DNA of 64,000 bases from Desulfoprunum benzoelyticum (GTDB lineage: Bacteria; Desulfobacterota; Desulfobulbia; Desulfobulbales; Desulfocapsaceae): NCBI RefSeq assembly GCF_014201505.1, contig NZ_JACHEO010000002.1, forward strand, positions 1-64,000. The letters run 5' to 3'. Positions 8,926-17,175 of this stretch are shown here, one piece after another. A program made the position numbers and the translations under genes. The notes under the pieces are model-generated. The model did no database searches. It saw nothing but the letters and a program-made list of their open reading frames with translations, and had not been told where the DNA came from. How positions within the stretch are numbered: the first letter of the stretch is position 1; every line of letters starts with the position of its first letter.

Positions 8926-9363
8926 ATGAAACGGGAATTGTCGAATGCCGTCTACCGTTATCGGTTCATCGTGCCGGAAAGCGCCCTGGACCGGAACGGT
9001 CATGTCAACAACGTCGTCTATGTCCAATGGATGCAGGATGTCGCCATCCGCCATGCCGAGTCGGTCGATGGGACCCGGATCGTCCAGGGGCTCGGTGCGA
9101 CCTGGGTGGTGCGGTCCCACAATATCGAGTACCTGGCTCCGGCCTTTGCCGGTGACGAGGTCGTGGCCCTGACCTGGGTCGTCGATTTCCGCCGGGCGCG
9201 ATCGCGCCGCCGTTACCGGTTCATCCGGGAAACCGACAACACCCTGCTGGCCCGGGGAGAGACCGAATGGGTGTTCGTCGATGCCGGCAGCGGCCGTCCC
9301 CGGGCCATTCCTCCCGAGGTGGCCCGGGTCTTCCCGCTGCCGGCCGAAGGCTTCGAACCCTGA
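8926..9363 (+). CDS. acyl-CoA thioesterase, hot-dog 4HBT family
   Basis: 145-aa single hot-dog domain. The active-site segment DRNGHVNNVVYVQWMQD (residues 22-38) is the classic 4HBT signature with Asp and the HVNN turn. It resembles FadM/YbgC-type acyl-CoA thioesterases, which release fatty or aromatic acids from CoA in the cytoplasm. The ribosome site AAGGAAG precedes the ATG. It is monocistronic and convergent with the lipid-transport operon, which may hint at a lipid role, but the substrate cannot be read from sequence. Confidence 0.85.
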   Translation: MKRELSNAVYRYRFIVPESALDRNGHVNNVVYVQWMQDVAIRHAESVDGTRIVQGLGATWVVRSHNIEYLAPAFAGDEVVALTWVVDFRRARSRRRYRFIRETDNTLLARGETEWVFVDAGSGRPRAIPPEVARVFPLPAEGFEP

Positions 9364-9409
9364 GCGCCCGGAGTCCCGGCGGCAGAGGCCTTCAACATCC
9401 CGGTTCCGC

Positions 9410-10036
9410 CTATTGCCTCGAGGCGGGCAGATTTTTGATTTCTCGGGAGATTTCCCGGCACAACAGCGACAGCGTGTCGCTGAGGGCCCGGACCAGGCCG
9501 TCATAGTCCGGGTTGGCGGCAGGCACCTTAAACCTGGCTCTCCGCTCGGAGACAAGTGGTTCCCCTTGCCGGTTCCGCACCGACCAGATCGCCTCGAGCT
9601 CTGCCGCACCCAGCCCCTGTCCCTCGAAGCGGAGGATCTCGACGACGACCTGGTAATCAAAGGCGTCATTCCGGGTCCAGGGATAGGCCACGATCCGCTC
9701 GGTCGCCAGCAATACCGCGAGATTTTCCCGGAGGACCCGGGAAATGGTGACAGCCGGCGGCTCGATCCAGCGCCGGTCGTCGACAATCTCCATCCGGTTG
9801 GCCCCCGTGCGGATGACGAGCTGCGGTCGATCCAGCATCTCCGGCAACCGCACCGGACCGAGACCGATGCCGAGGGTGGCGGTCGTCGCTGACGGTACGA
9901 GCCCCTGCTCCGCGGTGATGGCGGTGAGCTGGTAATAGGCGGCCGGTCGGGAACGGGTGCATCCCGGGAGCAGCAGGGCGAGGGCGACAAGGATGGCCGG
10001 CCAGTGGCGCCGGCAGCGGCAGACGAACTCGATCAT
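9410..10036 (-). CDS. ABC-type transport auxiliary lipoprotein (PqiC/DUF330-like)
   Basis: 208-aa lipoprotein starting at the ATG at 10036, which overlaps the preceding MCE gene stop as ATGA. Signal peptide residues 1-21 end in a lipobox LLPGC. The mature protein follows the PqiC/DUF330 pattern: AAYYQLT near the start, IGLGPVRLPEMLDRPQLVIR, then a VSRVLRENL-type helix and a C-terminal LSDTLSLLCREISREI helix. PqiC-type proteins form an outer-membrane-associated partner for MCE tunnels. Here it ends an mlaE-mlaF-mlaD-type operon. Confidence 0.85.
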   Translation of the reverse strand: MIEFVCRCRRHWPAILVALALLLPGCTRSRPAAYYQLTAITAEQGLVPSATTATLGIGLGPVRLPEMLDRPQLVIRTGANRMEIVDDRRWIEPPAVTISRVLRENLAVLLATERIVAYPWTRNDAFDYQVVVEILRFEGQGLGAAELEAIWSVRNRQGEPLVSERRARFKVPAANPDYDGLVRALSDTLSLLCREISREIKNLPASRQ

Positions 10037-11052
10037 GGGGTTTCCTCCTTCGGGTTTTTGCCGCGGAGAACCGCCTCCGGCTGCTGCTCCAGGTTCTCGG
10101 CCAAAAGGCGCAGCGACCGGGCGGCCCGGGATATCTCCTGGAGCGAGGCGTTGAGGTACTGGATCGTGGGGGACTCGTCGTCGGCAAGCTGCTGTACCGC
10201 CTTTGCGGCATTGGCCAGTTCGGTGCCGGCCTGGGAGAAATCGCGGGCGAGAGGGGAATCGCCGGCGGTCAAGGCCCCGACCTGATCGGCGGCCCGGCCG
10301 ACCTTGGTCATCGCGGCGCGGACCGCCTCGGTTGCCCGGCGCAGATCGGCCACGGCGGTCTCGGCTTCGGCCAGCAACGGTCCGCCCCTGCTGTCGAGTC
10401 GGGCCGTCAGAGATTCCAGATGGGTCAGGGTCGCCTCCAGCCTGGTCGGGATATTGCCGATCGCCGACGATGACAGGAATTTGCTGATAGAGTCGCCGAT
10501 CGATGCCAGATCGGCCAGGAACTCGCTCATCGGGAAATCCTCCAGCATCGACGCCAGTTCCTCGACCGTCGTCGGGATGGTCGGGATTTCGTTGCTGTCC
10601 CGGGCCTTGTTGACGAAGTGTGCCGGTTTGCCGGGATAGAAGCCCAGATCGACATAGAGCTGGCCGGTCAGCAGGCTCTGCATCTTCAGCCGGGCCCGCA
10701 GGCCCCGTTCCACCAGTTGACCGATGGTGAGCCGGTCCTGGGGAGCGATCGGTTCGCCGCTGCGGGTATTGATCATCTGCAGGTCGAGTTCGATCGTCAC
10801 CTGCACCGTGAAGCGCTGGTGTTCCTCCTCGAGGCCGATCTGAATGTGCTTGACGGTGCCGACCCTGACGCCGAGGAAGACGACCGGCGCCCCCATCTGC
10901 AGTCCCTGGCCTGCTTCGTCGAAATACATGATGTACTGCTGACGATCCTGGAACCATTCGTCACCGGCCAGCAGCAGAATGGCGATGATCGCGAGGATCA
11001 AGGCGCCGAGCACGAAGGTCCCGATCAATGTGGGATTGGCCTTTCTGCTCAT
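10033..11052 (-). CDS. MCE-domain protein of a lipid ABC transporter (MlaD-like)
   Basis: 339-aa periplasmic substrate-binding component anchored by one N-terminal helix (residues 9-29). The single MCE domain spans about residues 38-120 (starts FDEAGQGLQMGAPVVFLGVRVGTVKHI). A long, mostly helical C-terminal extension (150-330) is rich in Ala/Leu/Glu heptad-like sequence and could form a needle-like tunnel. That extension makes it longer than E. coli MlaD (about 183 aa) and more like other MCE proteins. It overlaps the ATPase gene upstream and the lipoprotein gene downstream by 4 bases. Confidence 0.9.
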   Translation of the reverse strand: MSRKANPTLIGTFVLGALILAIIAILLLAGDEWFQDRQQYIMYFDEAGQGLQMGAPVVFLGVRVGTVKHIQIGLEEEHQRFTVQVTIELDLQMINTRSGEPIAPQDRLTIGQLVERGLRARLKMQSLLTGQLYVDLGFYPGKPAHFVNKARDSNEIPTIPTTVEELASMLEDFPMSEFLADLASIGDSISKFLSSSAIGNIPTRLEATLTHLESLTARLDSRGGPLLAEAETAVADLRRATEAVRAAMTKVGRAADQVGALTAGDSPLARDFSQAGTELANAAKAVQQLADDESPTIQYLNASLQEISRAARSLRLLAENLEQQPEAVLRGKNPKEETP

Positions 11053-11798
11053 GCTTCCCCCCTGGTGAGGAAATGACGGACCCGGGGATCGCCGCTCCGC
11101 AGGGCCTGTTTCGGGTTGCCGGTGGCGATCATCGTCCGGGTCTGGACATCGAGAAAGATCGAGTTGTCACCGATGCCGAGGATGCTGGCCAGTTCGTGGG
11201 TGATGATGATGATGGTGGTGCCGAAGTTCTGGCGCAGCTCGAGGATCAGGTGGTCGAGATGGCGGGCGGTCAGGGGGTCGAGGCCGGAGGAGGGTTCGTC
11301 GATGATCAGGATTTCCGGATCGAGCGCCATCGCCCGGGCCAGGCCGGCCCGCTTGCGCATCCCGCCGCTCAGTTCGGCGGGATAGAAATCCTCGAACCCG
11401 GCCAGGCCGACCAGGGCGAGCTTGAAGGAGACGATTTCGTTTATCAGATGCGGGGAAAGGTTTGTGTATTCGCCGAGCGGCAGGGCGACATTCTCCGCCA
11501 GGGTCAGTGAACTCCACATCGCCCCGCCCTGGAACATGACCCCGAGCCGGCGCTTGAGGCGCTCGTGCTCGGCGGCCTCGACATGCCAGAAATCCTGGCC
11601 ATCGTACAGTACCGTGCCCTTGGCCGGTCGCTGCAGACCGATCAGCGACCGCATCAGCGTCGATTTGCCGCAGCCGTTGCCGCCCATGATGATAAAGATT
11701 TCGCCGCGGTTGACGGTGAAGGAGATGTCATGCTGGACCACGTACTCGCCGTAGGCCATGGTCAGATTGCGGACTTCGATGGGAACCGCCGTCGCCAT
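11049..11798 (-). CDS. lipid-transport ABC ATPase (MlaF-like)
   Basis: 249-aa cytoplasmic ATPase. Walker A is MGGNGCGKSTLM (near residue 40), the signature LSGGMRKRAGLARAMAL (near 145) and Walker B LIIDEPSSGLDP (near 168). The LSGGMRKR signature and SSGLDP are typical of the MlaF/Mce-associated branch. It pairs with the MlaE permease encoded 4 bases upstream and the MCE protein whose start overlaps its stop. Confidence 0.93.
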   Translation of the reverse strand: MATAVPIEVRNLTMAYGEYVVQHDISFTVNRGEIFIIMGGNGCGKSTLMRSLIGLQRPAKGTVLYDGQDFWHVEAAEHERLKRRLGVMFQGGAMWSSLTLAENVALPLGEYTNLSPHLINEIVSFKLALVGLAGFEDFYPAELSGGMRKRAGLARAMALDPEILIIDEPSSGLDPLTARHLDHLILELRQNFGTTIIIITHELASILGIGDNSIFLDVQTRTMIATGNPKQALRSGDPRVRHFLTRGEA

Positions 11799-11802
11799 AG
11801 TG

Positions 11803-12951
11803 TCAGATCCCCAGCTGGTAGAAAATGATCGTCAGTATCGAGGCCGAGATCGTGATCAGCAGGATGCTCGTCACGACCGCCGACGTCGCCGCCTCGCCGA
11901 CCGCCTCGGCGCTGCGGCCGCACTGCATGCCGCGCAGGCAGCCGGAATAGGCGACCATCGCGCCGTAGACGCTGCCCTTGACCAAGCCGACCGCAAAATG
12001 CTTGAGCTCCAGGGCACTGATCGTTTCGTTGTAGTACTCGAACAGGCCGATGTCAAAGATGGTGGTGGAGATCAAGAGGCCGGCCAGCATCCCGACGAAG
12101 CCGGAATAGAGGGTCAGCAACGGCACCATCAGCATCAGGGCGATGGTCCGGGGCAGGACCAGGAAATCGATCGGTGAGATGCCGAGCGTCCTGAAGGCGT
12201 CGATCTCCTCGTTGACCTGCATCGTCCCGAGCTTGGCGGCGAAGGCCGAGCCGGTCCGGCCGGCGATGATGATGCCGGTCATCAGCGCCCCGATCTCCCG
12301 CACCATCCCGATCGCCACCAGATCGGCGATGAAGATCTGGGCCCCGACCATCCGCAGCTGGTCGGCCCCGAGGTAGGCGAGGATCAGGCCGACGAGAAAA
12401 CTGATGACCGAGACGATCAGCAGGGCCCGCGGCCCGACCTCCTCGACCTCCCACCACAGGTCGTGCCAGCGCAGGCGGACCCGGCCGGACAGCAGGCGGC
12501 CGAAGGAAAAGACGATCTCGCCGAGGAAGCGCAGCATCGCCGGGGCGCCATGGGAAAATTCCACCGCCGCCACCCCGATCCGGTGGAGGAAATTGTGCCG
12601 CCCACCGCCGCGGCCGGTGATCTTCTGCTCCGGTACCGCAGCGGCCATCGCCAGCAGGTGCCGGACTCCTTCCGGCAGGCCGTCCCGGTCGGCCTCGATG
12701 CCCTTGGCGGCGCACAGCTTGAGCAGGACGGAGAGATAGGCGAGGAAGGCGGAATCCCAGGACGACAGGTCGGTCTTGAAGGTCAGGCGGGAGGTGCCGG
12801 TTTTCAGCACCGGCGCCAGGTCATCGGGGGAGGGGAGGCGTTGATCGAGGCACCAGCGGCCGGAAAAGGTGATCTCCAGGTTCGATGTCTCCAGGGGGTG
12901 GGTGGCCAGACGCCACTGCCGGGTGTCCCTGTCGCTGGCCATGGAGGTCAC
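11803..12951 (-). CDS. MlaE-family lipid ABC permease with N-terminal STAS-like domain
   Basis: 382-aa permease. Residues about 25-115 look like a soluble STAS-type domain (EITFSGRWCLDQ...TSRLTFKTDLSSWDSAFLAYLSVLLKLC), which E. coli MlaE lacks and encodes separately as MlaB. From about residue 160 the MlaE domain follows, with about five hydrophobic helices and the conserved stretch IIAGRTGSAFAAKLGTMQVNEEIDA. A GTG start at 12951 and an ATG at 12942 are both possible, neither with a strong ribosome site. It is first gene of a four-gene lipid-transport operon. Confidence 0.9.
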   Translation of the reverse strand: MTSMASDRDTRQWRLATHPLETSNLEITFSGRWCLDQRLPSPDDLAPVLKTGTSRLTFKTDLSSWDSAFLAYLSVLLKLCAAKGIEADRDGLPEGVRHLLAMAAAVPEQKITGRGGGRHNFLHRIGVAAVEFSHGAPAMLRFLGEIVFSFGRLLSGRVRLRWHDLWWEVEEVGPRALLIVSVISFLVGLILAYLGADQLRMVGAQIFIADLVAIGMVREIGALMTGIIIAGRTGSAFAAKLGTMQVNEEIDAFRTLGISPIDFLVLPRTIALMLMVPLLTLYSGFVGMLAGLLISTTIFDIGLFEYYNETISALELKHFAVGLVKGSVYGAMVAYSGCLRGMQCGRSAEAVGEAATSAVVTSILLITISASILTIIFYQLGI

Positions 12952-12967
12952 CGATCGCTTGCGTCGA

Positions 12968-13216
12968 TCATCTTCTTGCCGCGCGATACAGAATCAGGAT
13001 GAGGATGGCGCCGCCGGTGGCGATCAGAAAACTGCCGAGATTGAAGCCGGTGAACGAGCCGATCCCGAGGAAGGAGGCGATATAGCCGCCGACGAAGGCG
13101 CCGCCGATCCCCAGCAGGATCGTGATGATGAATCCGCCCGGGTCACTGCCCGGCATGATGAATTTGGCGACGACCCCGACCAGCAGCCCCATGACAATCC
13201 ATGACAGCAAACCCAT
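12968..13216 (-). CDS. GlsB/YeaQ/YmgE-family small membrane protein
   Basis: 82-aa, very hydrophobic protein with three predicted helices and the glycine-rich motifs IVMGLLVGVVAKFIMPG and ILLGIGGAFVGGYIAS, diagnostic of the transglycosylase-associated (YeaQ/GlsB) family. The family is linked to general stress and envelope; the molecular function is unknown. GGAGG lies 6 bases before the ATG. It precedes the mlaE-like gene by 16 bases and might be cotranscribed with it. Confidence 0.88.
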   Translation of the reverse strand: MGLLSWIVMGLLVGVVAKFIMPGSDPGGFIITILLGIGGAFVGGYIASFLGIGSFTGFNLGSFLIATGGAILILILYRAARR

Positions 13217-13266
13217 AATCGACCTCCATGCATTTCAGTTTAAGGTATCTCAACAGCTCCGAACGG

Positions 13267-13286
13267 CAGGGTGCAGCGGCACCCTG
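13267..13286. repeat. 8-bp GC-rich hairpin upstream of the YeaQ-like gene
   Basis: CAGGGTGC-AGCG-GCACCCTG is a perfect 8-bp stem with a 4-base loop. Flanking CCGA/TCGG extends pairing after an internal loop. It lies 50 bases upstream of the YeaQ-like start codon and has no T-tract directly adjacent on either strand. Its function is unknown. Confidence 0.5.
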
Positions 13287-13472
13287 TTGTCGGAGAGGAG
13301 CATTTTGTCCTCTTCTCTTGGGAGGTTACGTGATCGAAACGGGAAAGTCAACTATCGGAACGGGATTGATTGCCGAGACCTCGAGTGCCGCGGTTGACTT
13401 TCGTCCGCCCATTGACGATAATGCCGGACCCGAAACGCGAAAGCCGTCCACCGTTCTGACCCCATCGCCACA

Positions 13473-13892
13473 ATGACAAGCATGAATGAGAACACCGATA
13501 GGCCCCTGCTGGTCCCCGTTTCCTGGGGGGAACTCCTTGACAAGATCACCATCCTGGAGATCAAGAGTGAGCGGATGGCCGATGCCGTCAAGCTGGCCAA
13601 TGTCCGGCACGAACTCCAATTGCTGGCTGGGGTCCGCGACCGCCAGGGTTTGGTGCCGGATAGTCTTGCCGGACTGGTGGCCGAGCTGCGCTCGGTCAAC
13701 GAGATGTTGTGGGAGATCGAGGACGCCATCCGGGAGTGCGAGCGGCACCAGGACTTCGGGGAGCGTTTCGTCGAACTGGCACGGTCGGTCTATTTCAGCA
13801 ACGATCGGCGGGCCGCGCTCAAGTACCGGATCAACCGCCTGATGGGCTCGCCGGTCGTCGAGGAGAAGTCCTACGCCGCCTATGGCCGCTAG
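13473..13892 (+). CDS. DUF6165 family protein
   Basis: 139-aa cytoplasmic protein. It has the family pattern VSWGELLDKITILEIKSERM at the start, KLANVRHELQLL, and a final FSNDRRAALKYRINRLMGS...EEKSY block. The function is unknown; relatives commonly sit beside glycosyltransferases. Here it overlaps the following glycosyltransferase gene by 11 bases, which supports a joint role in surface-sugar assembly. No clear ribosome site precedes the ATG, and a second Met three codons later is an alternative. Confidence 0.75.
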   Translation: MTSMNENTDRPLLVPVSWGELLDKITILEIKSERMADAVKLANVRHELQLLAGVRDRQGLVPDSLAGLVAELRSVNEMLWEIEDAIRECERHQDFGERFVELARSVYFSNDRRAALKYRINRLMGSPVVEEKSYAAYGR

Positions 13893-14853
13893 GGATGAGC
13901 GGGAAGTGCGGCGGATCCTGATCATCAAGTTGAGCGCCCTGGGCGATATCGTCCAGGCCGAAGGGGCGATGCACGATATCCGTCTCCACCATTCGGAGGC
14001 GGAGATCACGGTGATGACCACCCCGTCGTACCGGCGACTGATGGAGCGCTGCCCCTGGGTGGACCGGATTTTCATCGATCCCCGGGCCAGTCGCTTTCGC
14101 CTCGACCGCATGTTGAGCCTGCGCCGCCGTCTGCGACAGCAGGATTTCGATCTGGTCTATGACCTGCAGCAGGTCGGCCGCACCGATTGCTATTACCGCT
14201 GGTTTCTGCGCGGCACCCCGTGGGTGGGTGGGGCGCAGGGCTGCTCTGTCCACTGCCGGCGGCCGGCCGATCGCTGTGCCGCCGACCACTTCGCCCGCTG
14301 TCTCGATCTGGCCGGGGTGCCGGTGGTCCACACCCGCCGCTGCGACGTGTCGTGGATGGTCGACGATGTCGAAGATATCCTGGCGGCGGCGGGGCTCGCC
14401 GCTGATCCCTATGTCGTCCTGGTTCCCGGCGGCTCGCCGGAGCATCCGCAGAAGCGCTGGCCCTATTACCGGCAACTGGCTGACCGGTTGCGGCAGAACG
14501 GCATCCGGGTGGCGACCGTGCCCGGGCCGGGCGAGGTCGAGCTCTGCCGGGGAATCGGCGGCGCGGTGCTGCTCGAGGCCGATGGCCGCGTCCTCGATAT
14601 CTTCCGCCTGGCCGGGGTCCTGCGCCGGGCGATGTTGGTGGTCGGCAACGACACCGGCCCGACCCATATCGCCGTTCACCTGCAGCGGCCGGGACTGGCC
14701 CTGTTCAGCGACCATATCCCCCCCACCTTCTCCGGCATCCAGCACGGCGCCTTCGCCTGGCTGCAACAGGGCGACCTGCGCGACCTGAGCGTGGCCACGG
14801 TCTGGCAACGGCTGGCGCCGCTGCTGGCGGACTGCGGCCGGCTCCAGACCTGA
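13882..14853 (+). CDS. glycosyltransferase family 9 (heptosyltransferase-like)
   Basis: 323-aa GT-B enzyme of the ADP-heptose:LPS heptosyltransferase family. The N-terminal ILIIKLSALGDIVQAEGAM (residues 12-30) contains the catalytic Asp region of the family. The C-terminal half has LVPGGSPEHPQKRWP and the nucleotide-sugar motif VGNDTGPTHIAVHL. It would transfer heptose or a related sugar to lipopolysaccharide core on the cytoplasmic side. A GAGGAG is present about 13 bases before the ATG. It is translationally overlapped with DUF6165. Confidence 0.87.
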   Translation: MAARDEREVRRILIIKLSALGDIVQAEGAMHDIRLHHSEAEITVMTTPSYRRLMERCPWVDRIFIDPRASRFRLDRMLSLRRRLRQQDFDLVYDLQQVGRTDCYYRWFLRGTPWVGGAQGCSVHCRRPADRCAADHFARCLDLAGVPVVHTRRCDVSWMVDDVEDILAAAGLAADPYVVLVPGGSPEHPQKRWPYYRQLADRLRQNGIRVATVPGPGEVELCRGIGGAVLLEADGRVLDIFRLAGVLRRAMLVVGNDTGPTHIAVHLQRPGLALFSDHIPPTFSGIQHGAFAWLQQGDLRDLSVATVWQRLAPLLADCGRLQT

Positions 14854-14881
14854 CGGCCCCGGCCGTGTCCCTCCGTTTTTT
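14853..14881 (+). terminator. weak terminator candidate after the glycosyltransferase gene
   Basis: ACGGCC-CC-GGCCGT can form a short stem (6 bp with a 2-base loop, tighter than ideal), and six Ts begin 9 bases later at 14876. It sits between convergent genes. The distance between stem and T-tract weakens the call. Confidence 0.3.
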
Positions 14882-15735
14882 CAGTGATGCTTGAGGAATG
14901 TGCCGTCGTGATACTCGCGGAACGCGGTCTGCAGTTCAGCCTCGGTATTCATCACGATCGGGCCGCGCCAGGCGATCGGCTCGCGCAGGGGGCGGCCCGA
15001 GATCAGCAGGAATCGCACCGGCTGGGCGGCGGTGCGGACCGCTATCCGGTCGCCGTCGGAGAACACGAGAATGCTGCAGTTCCCCTGGCGGTCCGTCTCT
15101 GCCGGGGCAAAGGAGGCCTCGCCCCCGATGACATAGGCGATCACCGTGTCGCCTGGTCGGGTCGGGTGCTCGAACCCGGATTCGGCCGGGACCGTGATGT
15201 CGAGGTACTGCGGGTCGATGGTGATGTCCTCGACCGGTCCCCTGACGCCGTCGACCTGACCGCAGATGACCTTGACCTTCGCTCCGGTGGCGGTCGTCAT
15301 GGTGGGGATCGTTGCCGCCGTCACATCGCGGTAGCGGGGGAGGCACATCTTTTCGGCCGCCGGCAGGTTGCACCACAGCTGGAAGCCGTGCATGCTGCCG
15401 GCATCATCGCCTTTCGGCATCTCCTGATGGATGATGCCGCTGCCGGCCGTCATCCACTGGACATCGCCGGAGGTGATCGTGCCCCGGTTGCCGAGGCTGT
15501 CGCCATGCTCGACATTGCCGGCCAGGACATAGGTGATGGTCTCGATCCCCCGATGCGGGTGCCAGGGGAAACCCTTGAGGTACTCGTCGGGACGATCCGA
15601 GCGGAAGTCGTCGAACAGCAGGAACGGGTCGAACAGAGCGGTGCCGCCGAAGCCGAAGGCCCGGCGGAGATGGACGCCGGCCCCTTCCATGGTGGGGATG
15701 CTCCGGGAAATCTGCTGCAGGGTGCGAATGGTCAT
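14881..15735 (-). CDS. pirin family protein
   Basis: 284-aa bicupin. The ATG at 15735 follows GAGGAGG by 5 bases; the frame is open further upstream but that part overlaps neighbouring genes. Residues 35-60 contain PFLLFDDFRSDRPDEYLKGFPWHPHRGIE with the metal-binding HPHRG, then HGDSLGNRG, the HQEMP and the QLWCNLP elements. Bacterial pirins bind Fe and may act as quercetinase-like dioxygenases or regulators. Its start codon overlaps the stop of a 45-codon ORF as ATGA, which itself overlaps the lytic transglycosylase gene. Confidence 0.9.
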   Translation of the reverse strand: MTIRTLQQISRSIPTMEGAGVHLRRAFGFGGTALFDPFLLFDDFRSDRPDEYLKGFPWHPHRGIETITYVLAGNVEHGDSLGNRGTITSGDVQWMTAGSGIIHQEMPKGDDAGSMHGFQLWCNLPAAEKMCLPRYRDVTAATIPTMTTATGAKVKVICGQVDGVRGPVEDITIDPQYLDITVPAESGFEHPTRPGDTVIAYVIGGEASFAPAETDRQGNCSILVFSDGDRIAVRTAAQPVRFLLISGRPLREPIAWRGPIVMNTEAELQTAFREYHDGTFLKHH

Positions 15736-15869
15736 GGCTTCCTCCTCGGGTTGCATTCGGATCCAATGAGTTCTTCGATATCCTCGTAGTTTTCGGGCTG
15801 AAATATACCGCTGCCTTTGTCGATACAGTATTCCGGTTGCGGCCGGATATGCCTGATCACGGGGTTCAC
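15732..15869 (-). CDS. 45-aa small ORF coupled between transglycosylase and pirin genes
   Basis: A GTG-initiated frame encodes 45 residues beginning VNPVIRHIRPQPEYC and ending ECNPRRKP. The GTG overlaps the transglycosylase stop as GTGA, and its TGA overlaps the pirin ATG as ATGA. AGGGGG lies about 7 bases before the GTG. The exact fit at both ends argues that it is translated. The centre is acidic (DKGSGIFQPENYEDIEEL). No signal peptide or membrane helix is present. I do not recognise the family. Confidence 0.5.
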   Translation of the reverse strand: MNPVIRHIRPQPEYCIDKGSGIFQPENYEDIEELIGSECNPRRKP

Positions 15870-16978
15870 GGCGATACCCCCTGACCGATCCCGGGGATGC
15901 CGATGCCCTGGATGCGGAGGGCGTTGCCGCCTTCTTCATAGGCGAGGAGCCGGCCTTCCCGCTGGTGGATGCGGAAGGCGAGGGAGTAGGACAGGACCCG
16001 GATCGGATAGTCACGCGGCAGACGCTGCAGGTAAGGCTGGATGGTGACGAAGTCGGTCGCCCCGTACTGCTTCATGATAAAGCGCAGGCCGCCGTTGGCC
16101 GGGCCGATGTTATAGGCGAGCAGGCCGAGAAACAGGTCGTCCTTCATCTCGGTGAGATAATGTCTGAGGGTGGCGGCGCCGAGGTGGGCGTTGTAGCGCG
16201 GGTTGTCCGGGACCCTCAGCTCCGGGGCGAAGAGCCGGTCGACCCTGTCTCGGGCTGCGGCCGGAATCTGGGTGATCTGGAACAGTCCCTGGCCGCCGTC
16301 ATGGCTCTGCCGCGGCAGATACGAGGATTCGGTGGCGGCGAGGCCCTGCAGCAGGTCGACATCGATGGCGTAGGTCCTGGCCGCCTCTTCTATGGCCGGG
16401 TGGTAAGGCTGGGCGCGGTCGATCAGTTTTTCCAGGGCTGGTGGCTCCAGGCGGCGGTAGGCGGCAAAGACCTGATGGGCGAGGGTGACGCGACCGGCCT
16501 CTGCTCTGCCGCCGACCAGGGTCCGATAGTGCCCGAAGGTCTGGGTAAAACGGTCCTGAATCGTCAGCAGAGCGGCGGCGAGCGCCAGGCCGAAGGCGAT
16601 GGTGGCGGGGAGATGGGGCGACCAGCCCTGCAGCCGGGTGCGCAGCCTTTTCCAGCCCAAAAGCAGGAGGGCGGTGAGAACGATGAAGCCGAAGATCCCG
16701 CCGGCAAAGGGAAGGAGGCTGGAAAAGATCCGGGTGCCGGCAAAGCGGTTGGCCGAATAGCCGAGCAGGGCGATGCTCGCGGCAATCCCGACTATCGCCA
16801 GCCCGCCGATCTCGACGCTCAGCAGCAGAACATTACGGCGCAGGGAGATTGCCGGTTTCTTCTTGCCTCGACTCTTTTTTTTACTCTTTTTCTTCGGAGC
16901 GGCAGCCGGGCGCGATGATTTTTTTCGGGCCGTCGGCGGTAGCTTTGCTGCCGGTAGTTGCTGTGTGGATCGGGGCAT
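15866..16978 (-). CDS. membrane-anchored lytic transglycosylase (SLT domain)
   Basis: 370 aa from the ATG at 16978. A Lys-rich cytoplasmic tail (about residues 20-43) precedes three hydrophobic helices (about 48-72, 82-107, 120-138), then a periplasmic SLT domain from about residue 195. The catalytic Glu is in GLAATESSYLPRQ, followed by GGQGLFQIT and the AYNIGPAN element. It should cleave peptidoglycan glycans to anhydromuropeptides. Multiple membrane passes before SLT is an unusual arrangement, since most such enzymes have one anchor or a lipid. The frame continues 34 codons upstream without support. Confidence 0.85.
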   Translation of the reverse strand: MPRSTQQLPAAKLPPTARKKSSRPAAAPKKKSKKKSRGKKKPAISLRRNVLLLSVEIGGLAIVGIAASIALLGYSANRFAGTRIFSSLLPFAGGIFGFIVLTALLLLGWKRLRTRLQGWSPHLPATIAFGLALAAALLTIQDRFTQTFGHYRTLVGGRAEAGRVTLAHQVFAAYRRLEPPALEKLIDRAQPYHPAIEEAARTYAIDVDLLQGLAATESSYLPRQSHDGGQGLFQITQIPAAARDRVDRLFAPELRVPDNPRYNAHLGAATLRHYLTEMKDDLFLGLLAYNIGPANGGLRFIMKQYGATDFVTIQPYLQRLPRDYPIRVLSYSLAFRIHQREGRLLAYEEGGNALRIQGIGIPGIGQGVSP

Positions 16979-17108
16979 GTTCTCGGGATTCAGGGTACCG
17001 GCTGGTAAAAGGAAAGGGGAGGGTTCATGGCGCTGGTAATGGCGGTGGTCAAATCGACAAAGGCCGGCCTGCTCCGCCACGACCGTATTGTGCCTGTTTC
17101 GGGTGGTT

Positions 17109-17130
17109 TTATCAACTGCTTATCAACTGC
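17109..17130. repeat. perfect 11-bp tandem repeat TTATCAACTGC x2
   Basis: Two adjacent copies at 17109-17119 and 17120-17130 in the short gap between lpdA's end and the transglycosylase start. Each contains TTATCAAC, one base from a DnaA-box-like TTATCAACA. The periodicity of about one helical turn would suit a protein-binding site. Function unknown. Confidence 0.4.
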
Positions 17131-17175
17131 TAATGGACGCAACTTCATGGTGATATCGTTGCCGTCCGCCGGCTG

